Positions 53,984 to 62,200 of a stretch of 64,000 nt of DNA are shown in pieces (the first letter of the stretch is position 1; every line of letters starts with the position of its first letter). Source of the stretch: Acidobacteriota bacterium (GTDB taxonomy: Bacteria; Acidobacteriota; Terriglobia; Bryobacterales; Bryobacteraceae); the NCBI GenBank assembly GCA_018268715.1, contig JAFDVZ010000014.1, positions 118,214-182,213 of the forward strand, read 5' to 3'. A program made the translations under genes and the position numbers. Under the pieces are notes generated by a model. That model did no database searches and was not told where the DNA came from. It saw nothing but the letters and a program-made list of their open reading frames with translations.

Positions 53984-54289
53984 ATGGAAAAACCACAACA
54001 TCACGTATTTGTTTGCGGGAGCTTTCGCGCCGGCGGAGAGCCGAAAGGCGTCTGCCATAAGAAGGATTCCGCCGGTTTGGTGCAATACCTCGAAGCCGAG
54101 GTTTCCGACCGTGGCCTGGACGGGGTCACCGTGTCCGCCGCGGGCTGCCTCAAGATGTGCGAACAGGGTCCCGTGATGGTGGTGTATCCGGCGGGCCACT
54201 GGTACGCGGCCGTCGACGAGGACAAGATCGACCGCGTGCTCGACGCTCTCGAGGACGGCGAACCCGCCACGGAGCTGTTGATCAAATAG
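53984..54289 (+). CDS. Thioredoxin-like [2Fe-2S] ferredoxin (Shethna type)
   Basis: 101 residues. Thioredoxin-fold ferredoxin pattern with Cys in 'HVFVCGSFRAGG', 'KGVCHKKDSAG' and 'AAGCLKMCEQGPVMVVYP', the four ligands of the [2Fe-2S] cluster. The end 'WYAAVDEDKIDRVLDALEDG' is typical. Such ferredoxins are often found in nif clusters of green sulfur bacteria and others, where they may serve nitrogenase maturation or reduction. ATG 53984 has AAAGGAG upstream. It lies between nifB and nifV. Confidence 0.9.
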   Translation: MEKPQHHVFVCGSFRAGGEPKGVCHKKDSAGLVQYLEAEVSDRGLDGVTVSAAGCLKMCEQGPVMVVYPAGHWYAAVDEDKIDRVLDALEDGEPATELLIK

Positions 54290-54295
54290 GTCCGC

Positions 54296-55420
54296 ATGCC
54301 CTCCCGCCCGCATCTGATCGACAGCACGCTCCGCGACGGCGAGCAGGCGCCCGGCGTTGTGTTCTCCCGCGCCGAAAAGCTCGAGATCGCGGCCGCCCTG
54401 GTCGCCGCCGGAGTGCCGGAGCTCGAGGCCGGCGCCCCGGCCATCGACGAGGAGGAGCGGGAGGATCTGCGCGCCATCGCAGGTTTGCGGTTGGGGGCGC
54501 GCATCACGGCATGGTGCAGGGCGACGGAGGCCGACGTTCGTCTGGCGGCCTCCTGCGGCGTGGATTCGGTGCATGTGTCTTTTCCCGTATCCGCCCTGCT
54601 GTTGCAGACGATGGGAAAAAACGAGGGGTGGCTAATGAACGGTCTGCCGGCAGCCACCGGGCAGGCGCGCGCGCAGTTTCGGCTCGTATCCGTAGGCGCG
54701 CAGGACGCTTCCCGTTGCGAGCTCGAACTCGTGACGAGGTTCGTTCTTCTGGCCAAGTGTGCTGGAGCCTGCCGGGTGCGTATTGCCGATACGGTGGGAA
54801 TCTGGAATCCCATCGATGTCTGGCGGTGCTTCCGCCAGTTGAGGGCCGCGGTTGGGGATTCGTTTTCGCTGGAATTCCACGGACACAACGATCTGGGGAT
54901 GGCGACGGCGAACACCATCGCGGCGCTGGAGGGTGGCGCCGACGCCGCCAGCGTCACCGTCAACGGGTTGGGCGAACGGGCCGGCAACGCGGCGCTCGAG
55001 GAGGTGGTGCTGGCGTTGCGCCACGCCTGCCGTCGGGATTCCGGCGTTGACGCAACGCGCCTGCCGGCGATCTGCGAAACGGTGGCGCGCGCGTCCGGCC
55101 GGCCGATTCCCGCGGCCAAGCCGGTCACCGGAAGTGCGGTGTTCCGCCATGAGTCGGGGATCCACACCAGGGCGCTGCTGGAGAATCCGTCGGCCTACCA
55201 GCCGTTCGACGCCCGGGAGACGGGTCGCGCGGCGGAGCCCTTCGTAGTGGGGAAGCACTCGGGTTCGGCCGGCGTTCGCGCCGTCCTGGCGTCGCTGGGA
55301 ATGACGGCGCCTCCGGTGCTGCCGGCGGAGTTGATGAGCGCGGTCCGGCGCGAGGCGCGGGAGAAGAAACGAAATCTGGAGATGGATGAGGTGGCCGCGC
55401 TGGCGAAGCGGTACCTCTAA
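54296..55420 (+). CDS. nifV: Homocitrate synthase NifV
   Basis: 374 residues. The DRE-TIM metallolyase signatures are '[20 protein letters not shown]', '[20 protein letters not shown]' (HxH metal site) and '[20 protein letters not shown]'. It condenses acetyl-CoA with 2-oxoglutarate to give homocitrate, the organic part of FeMo-cofactor. The length is that of NifV rather than of the longer LeuA. Location in the nif operon, six bases after the ferredoxin, decides the call. Its last codons precede the AAAAGGAGG of the Mop gene. Confidence 0.93.
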   Translation: MPSRPHLIDSTLRDGEQAPGVVFSRAEKLEIAAALVAAGVPELEAGAPAIDEEEREDLRAIAGLRLGARITAWCRATEADVRLAASCGVDSVHVSFPVSALLLQTMGKNEGWLMNGLPAATGQARAQFRLVSVGAQDASRCELELVTRFVLLAKCAGACRVRIADTVGIWNPIDVWRCFRQLRAAVGDSFSLEFHGHNDLGMATANTIAALEGGADAASVTVNGLGERAGNAALEEVVLALRHACRRDSGVDATRLPAICETVARASGRPIPAAKPVTGSAVFRHESGIHTRALLENPSAYQPFDARETGRAAEPFVVGKHSGSAGVRAVLASLGMTAPPVLPAELMSAVRREAREKKRNLEMDEVAALAKRYL

Positions 55421-55434
55421 AAGGAGGATATTCA

Positions 55435-55638
55435 ATGGCGATTTCCGCAAGAAATCAGCTCAAGGGCCGGATTGTGAGCATCGAAACGGGCGAGATCATG
55501 GCGCACGTCACCATTCGTGTCGGCAAGAACCTGATTGAAAGCGTCATCACCCGCCGCAGCGCAGAGGCGCTGGACCTGAAGAAGGGTGACGAGGTGACGG
55601 CGTTCATGAAATCGACGTCGGTGATGATTTTGAAGTAA
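55435..55638 (+). CDS. Molbindin-type Mop protein
   Basis: 67 residues, a single TOBE/Mop domain: 'ISARNQLKGRIVSIETGEIM' and 'VITRRSAEALDLKKGDEVTA', ending 'FMKSTSVMILK'. Mop hexamers store molybdate or tungstate in the cytoplasm. The strong ribosome site AAAAGGAGG lies 8 bases before the ATG. Being the last gene of the nif operon it probably buffers molybdate for cofactor assembly. No modABC genes are seen. Confidence 0.9.
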   Translation: MAISARNQLKGRIVSIETGEIMAHVTIRVGKNLIESVITRRSAEALDLKKGDEVTAFMKSTSVMILK

Positions 55639-55707
55639 AGAAATTACCGGCCACCGTGCGTGGTATATTGGAGGGTATCCGGAGTTGGTTTGAACTGTAG
55701 CGAACGC

Positions 55708-55785
55708 GCGCCCGTAGCTCAGTCTGGATAGAGCGTCTGCCTCCGGAGCAGAAGGTCAGAGGTTCGAATCCTCTCGGGCGTACCA
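55708..55785 (+). tRNA. tRNA-Arg (anticodon CCG)
   Basis: 78 bases including an encoded CCA. Acceptor GCGCCCG pairs with CGGGCGT (first pair is G-U). D arm GCTC-GAGC, anticodon arm TCTGC-CTCCGGA-GCAGA with anticodon CCG, T arm AGAGG-TTCGAAT-CCTCT. It reads CGG codons. It lies 69 bases after the Mop gene and marks the right edge of the nif operon. Confidence 0.95.
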
Positions 55786-56247
55786 CCCCCCGGCCGTAAT
55801 CACCAATCCCCCCTTCCGAGGCCCTTTCGCGTAGTCGAACTGTCCTTCGAGTCCAGGTGCGCCTCGCTCCACCGCCCCTCGTCCGCCGTTATGACCCCAG
55901 TCGATCTGTATTCACCAGTACAGAGCTCCCGCCGAAACGACCCAGAATCGCTCGATCCCCCCCCCACTCCAGTTACCGATTCAGCGAGGCGAATGAGAAC
56001 TCGGAGCCCTCACGCCACTATTGTCTTGACCGGGAACCTTCAGTGCCAGGATCTCCTGCCTTACTCTTGCGGGTGATGCACCCCCTCACTTGCGGTAGGG
56101 CGCTAAGAGGCTAACGCCGTACTCTTGGGGAGAATCGAGCAGTAACCGCGATAGCTGTGCCGACCCACTGTGGCACAGACCCAGCATAGGGGTAACCCGC
56201 GCCTTTGTCGGCCTAATATTTGTCTGCCGAGACGCTTGAAGGTTACT
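55786..56247. other. Intergenic stretch before the giant repeat protein
   Basis: 462 bases without a supported gene. It has a C9 run near 55957-55965 and no clear promoter or hairpin. The short frames here have no recognisable family. A minus-strand frame across the tRNA reading 'RGFEPLTFCSGG' is the common tRNA shadow. Confidence 0.6.
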
Positions 56248-59200
56248 ATGCCACGTGCTAGGTCACATCGGTTTCTATCCCGGGCGATCATCCTGTTCGG
56301 ACTCATCCTACCTGTTTATGGAGTCGTAACTACCGTCACGCCCGTTGACGACGCCGTCTTCCATTACGATTACGGCGGGTCCGTGATCAATAACAGTTTC
56401 GCGTGTCAGTACAAGACATTCTCGATCAGCTTCACGGGATCTCCTGCCTCGATCACCACCACCGCGTCGGTAACCTCAGCGTCGCCCACCATCACCTTGG
56501 GTCCCGGCGAGACGTCCACCAAAGTATGGGCCAATCCCACCAGTCCCCTGTCCGTCTTCTACTACTTCTGCTCCGCCAGCAGCAGTCCCACCACTACCTC
56601 CTATAGCGTCACCGCGAACGACGGCACGGCCACCGTGGCGTACTCCGGCAGCTTGGTGCCCTTGAACACAATCAAGGCGGGCAACCAGATGATCAACACG
56701 GTTACCACCAGTTCCTCGGGTGGACTCGTCACCGTCACAGTTACCGGAACCGCCGCGAATCTGAGTCTCTCCAACCCGGGCCGGATTCTCGATATCACTC
56801 CCAACGTGCTCACCAGTTGGCCTGCCGGATCGCTCCGGCTGGAGGCCTCGACCTTCAAGTTCACAAACCAGGCGACAACGGTGAACAACCGCCTGGCGAT
56901 CCTCAAAAGCGACGTGTCCACTGGCGGAACCACCTATTCCGACACGTACACGATGACCTTCACCATACGGCCTGTCTCCTCCAACAGCGGGTCGGGACCC
57001 ATCTGGCCCGCGGCCTATAACCTCTCCGGCAACGGCCTCAAACATAACGATGGCGCGGCCTACGGCGTTTCCAACACGGCCACCTTGCCTCCCAGTCAGA
57101 CCACTGTCTCAGCCGCCCCTCCCGACCTGTCCATATCGATGGCCCAGCCCGCCACATGGGCCAACGGTGGATCCGGAACTCTGGTGTATACCGTCGCCAA
57201 CATCGGCGCCGGCACGCTGACCGGCGCCACCACCGTCACCCTCCCCATGCCGAACTCGAGCTACTATTCGAGCCCGACCGTATCGAGCGCATCGGGTTGG
57301 TCCTGCGGCACGCCGGTCATTGGTTCGAGTTTCACCTGCACCCGGAGCGATAATCTCGCTCCCAGCGCGACGTTTCCCACCATTACGCTCGGCGTGACGC
57401 TGGGAAACGGCATGCCGGCGGGTGTTTCGACGGTCACCTTCACCTCGAGCGTGGCCAACAGCGGCGATGGCAATGCGGCGAACAACTCGGCGTCCCTGGA
57501 TGTCACATTCACCAAGGGCGGCGCCTCGGACCCCGCGGTGTCGTTCACCACTCCGCCAACCACCGTAGCCCGGGGCGGAACCGCGTCCTTCACGGCGAAC
57601 ATCACCAACGCGGGCGCCACCAAGACGACCAACGGCCAGACCCTCACCGCCACCATAACGATTCCCGCCGATCTCACTCCCACCAGCGTGACCGCCACCG
57701 GGTGGAGTTGCGCGCCTTCTCTTCCATCGGCCGGCGGAACGATGAGTTGCACCAACAGCAGTTCCGTGAATCCCAGCGCGAGTTACGGATCGATCGCCGT
57801 GTCTGGCAACGTGGCCGCCAGCCCGGTGAGCGGCATCCTGCGTTGCTCCGCGCATCTGTCGTTTGCGGGCGATAACGGCAGCACCGCCAATGACGACGCC
57901 GCGGCGTATTCCACGATCGTTGGAACGGATCCGGCCGTGTACACCTCGGTCTCTCCAGGAGTATGGAAGGCGGGACTGGCGGCCACCATCACCTCGTCGG
58001 TGGTCAACCAGGGCAACGCCTCGACGTCGGGGACCGTGACGGGAACCATCACCATCCCTTCCGATCTGACGAGCCCGGGCGTGTCGGCCAGCGGCTGGAG
58101 TTGCGGCGCCCCCAGCGCGGGCGCAACTCTCACGTGTACTCGCTCCGACGCCCTGACGGGAGGCTCCGCGTACCCGAGCCTGGTGGTCAGCGGCACGGTG
58201 AATCCATCGATCTCCGCCTCGAGCGTCAGTGAAACTTCAACCGTCTCGGGAGGCGGCGACACCAACTCCGCCAACAACTCGGCGACTGCCCTGGCGACGG
58301 CGGTCGCTGGTCCGGACCTCACCGTCGCCCTCACGGCGGCGGCCGGGTCGGTGACCAACGGAACCTCGTCCACGGTGAGCATCGCGGTCAGCAACGCCGG
58401 CGTCGGCTCAAGCAGCGGGACCACTTCGGTCAGCATCTCCCTGCCGTCCACCATCTCCAGTCCCTCGGTAGCCAGCCACATCGGGTGGACCTGCGGGACC
58501 CCCACCGCCGGTTCGAGTTTCACTTGCTCCCGTTCCGATAGTCTGGCCGCTGGCGCCAGTTACCCGGCGATCACGATTTCGTTCACAGGGTCGGCCAGTT
58601 CCGGCTCCAGCCAGGACGCTCCGTTTATCGCCACCGTCAGCAACGCCGGAGATCCGAATTCGGACAACGACTCGGCCGGCACGAACGTGGTGGTCGTCAA
58701 CGGCGCCAATCTGAGCATCGTGCTCTCGAACTCTCCCACGGTTTGGGTCGCCGGCAACGCGGCGAGCATGACCATCGGCGTCAGCAACTCGGGCACGTCC
58801 ACCGTTTCCGGCTCCACCACGGTCACCGTCAATGTCCCCGCCGATCTGGGCAGTCCGTCGATCGCGGCGTCCACCACCTCGGGTGGATGGTCCTGTGGAA
58901 CGGTCACGGCGGGGGCCGTGCTCACGTGTACGCAGTCCTCTTCGCTGGCCACTTCGCAAAGCTTCGCCAACATCGTGATCAACGGGACCGTTCCGGCCTC
59001 TCCAGTCGCTACCGTGGCCGACGTGCAGGCCTCGGTCACGAATGCGAGCGATGTGAACGCATTCGATAACGCCGCCACCGCCACCATCCAGATCGTGAAT
59101 GGGGCGGATCTGAGCGTCGCCATCGCGGCCACTTCGTGGTCAACGGGTTCAACCGGGACGATCACCGTCACCGTCAGCAATGCCGGGTCGGCGGCGTCGA

Positions 59201-62200
59201 GCGCCGTGACGACCTCGGTCGCCATCGCGGTGCCGAGCAGCCTCGGTTCACCCTCGGTCACAAGCCACACGGGATGGACCTGTGGAACGCCCTCGGCCGG
59301 ATCGAGCGTCACGTGTACCCGCTCGGACGCCCTGTCCACCGCATCGAGCTTCCCGCAGATCGTGATCAGCGGCTCTCCGGTGTTGACCAACGGCTCCTCC
59401 GCCATCGTTCAGGCGTCGGTTTCGAACTCCTCGGACGTCAATTCGCTCAACAACTCGGCGTTCAGCACCGTCTCCGTGACCGGCCCCGACCTGACCGTCG
59501 CCCTCTCCACCGGATCCTGGACCATCGGCGGCGCCGCGAGCCTGTCCGTCACGGTCTCGAACGTTGGAACCTCGGCTACCACGGCTGCGGTGACGTCCAC
59601 GGTGACGATTCCCTCCTATATGACGAGCCCCGTGCTCGCGGGAGCGAGCAGCTCCGCCGGGTGGTCGTGCAGCGGGGTGAGCGCCGGCGGAACCGCGTCG
59701 TGCAGCAACTCGAGCACTCTGTCGGCCGGGTCGAGCCTCACGGCGCTGACGCTCACGGGCGTCACCGGCGCATCCGCCTCCTCGAGCAGCGTGACCGCGA
59801 CGGTCTCCACGACGGGTGACACGAATTCTTTGAACGACCAGACGTCGGCGTCCACCACGATTCTAGCCGCGCCAGCCACCAGTTATACGTTCACCGGCCC
59901 CACCGGCGGAGCCATCGGCTCCGCGTCGACGGCATTCACGGTGACGCCCAACTCCGTCTACAACGGGACGATCACGATCACCCCGTCCGGCGGAGGTCTG
60001 TCGACACCTGTGGTGCTGACGTTCAGCTCGTCGGCGGCGCAAACGTTCACCATAACGCCCGTTTCGGTGGGTCCTGTAACGTTAACTCCGACCAATAATG
60101 GCTCATTAACGGACGCTTCCGCGCTGAATTACGCCACGCCACCAGCGGCTCCGACCATCGGAACGGTGACGGCAGGCAACGGATCAGTTTCCGTGGCGTT
60201 CACCGCGCCCGGCGCGACAGGCGGCTCGTCGATCACCGGCTACACCGCCACCTGCAACCCCGGAGGCCACACAGGAACCGGTACAAGCAGCCCGATTACA
60301 GTGTCCGGCCTCACCAACGGCACAGCCTACACCTGTTCGGTGACGGCCACAAACGCAGCAGGAACCAGCGCCGCATCGAGCGCCTCCAGTTCGGTGACTC
60401 CTGTTGCGCCAGCCACCAGTTATACGTTCACCGGCCCGACCGGCGGAGCCATCGGCTCCGCGTCGACGGCCTTCACGGTGACTCCCAACTCCACCTATAA
60501 CGGGACGATCACGATCACCCCATCCGGCGGAGGTCTGTCGACGCCGGTGGTGCTGACGTTCAGCTCGTCGGCGGCGCAAACGTTCACCATAACGCCCGTT
60601 TCGGTGGGTCCTGTAACGTTAACTCCGACCAATAATGGCTCATTAACAGACGCTTCCGCACTGAATTACGCCACGCCACCAGCGGCTCCGACCATCGGAA
60701 CGGTGACGGCAGGCAACGGATCAGTTTCCGTGGCTTTCACAGCGCCAGGCGCGACAGGTGGCTCGTCGATCACCGGCTACACCGCCACCTGCAACCCCGG
60801 AGGCCACACAGGAACGGGCGCTTCGAGCCCAATAACGGTGTCCGGACTGACCAACGGCGCCGCCTACACCTGTTCGGTGACAGCGACAAACGCAGCAGGA
60901 ACCAGCGCCCCCTCATCCGATTCGAGCTCGGTTACCCCCTTTGCCCCGGCCACCAGCTACGGCTTGACCGGTCCGTCGGGCGGGGCGGTGGGCGTGGCGT
61001 CGAGCGTCTTCACTGTGACGCCTGACGCGATCTACACAGGGACGATCACGCTGACGCCTTCGGGCGGTGGCCTCTCGACGCCCATCGTACTGACGTTCAC
61101 GAACTCCTCCGCGGCACAGACGTTTACGATCACGCCGGCTTCCCTCGGCCCGGTAACTCTGACGCCGACGAACAGCGGTTCGCTGGCGGATCCGGCGGCG
61201 CTGAGCTACAACACGCCTCCTGGAGCGCCCACCATCGGCGCCGCAACGCCCGGCAACGGATCGCTGTCCGTATCGTTCACGGCTCCCTCGGGAGATGGCG
61301 GAGCCGTCATCAGCGGCTACACGGTGACGTGCAACCCAGGCGCGTTCACTGGCTCTTCCACCGCGAGCCCGGCCACCGTCTCCGGCCTCACGAATGGCGT
61401 GAGCTACACCTGCAGTGTGACGGCGTCAAACTCCGTCGGCGCGGGCCCGGCTTCTTCGGTGACAACGGCTGCGACGCCGGTGGCGCCCGCCAGCAGCTAT
61501 ACGTTCACGGGCCCACAGAGCGGCGTGGTCGGGGCGGCGTCCACGGCCTTCTCGGTGACGCCGAACTCTGTATACACAGGCGCCATCACCATCACGCCTT
61601 CGGGCGGCGGACTCTCGACCCCCATCGTACTTACGTTCACCAACTCGTCCTCGGCGCAGACTTTCACCATCACGCCCACCGCTACCGGTCCTGTCACACT
61701 GACCGCTTCCAACAGCGGATCGCTTTCCGATCCGTCCGCGTTGGTGTACAAAACGCCTTCGGACGCGCCCACCATCGGGACGGTGACGGCGGGCAATGGC
61801 TCGGTAACCGTGGCGTTCGTGGCGCCTTCGAACAACGGTGGTTCGAGCATCACCGGCTATACGGCCACCTGCGACCCGGGCGGATTCACGGGGACCTCGG
61901 CCACGAGCCCGATCACGGTTTCGGGCCTGACGAACGGGACCTCGTACACCTGCAGCGTGACGGCCACGAACGGCGCCGGAACCAGCCCGGCGTCGAGCGG
62001 CGGCAGCGCGACTCCCTTCGCTCCGGCTAACAGTTTCAGCTTCACCGGACCGTCTACGGGCCTGATCGGGGCTCAGTCCACCGTGTTCTCCGTCACGCCG
62101 AACGCCTCCTACACGGGCACGATCACGATTACTCCGTCTGGTGGCGGGCTGTCCGTTCCGGTCGTATTGACCTTCTCCGGATCGTCGTCGGCGCAGACGT

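Noticed and set aside
55604..55786. Minus-strand ORF beginning MVRPRGFEPLTFCSGG
   Set aside because: This is the well-known false ORF read across a tRNA gene.
57963..62030. Plus- and minus-strand ORFs inside the giant repeat gene
   Set aside because: They lie in other frames, share the repeat period and lack any family similarity; the frame of 56248 is continuous.
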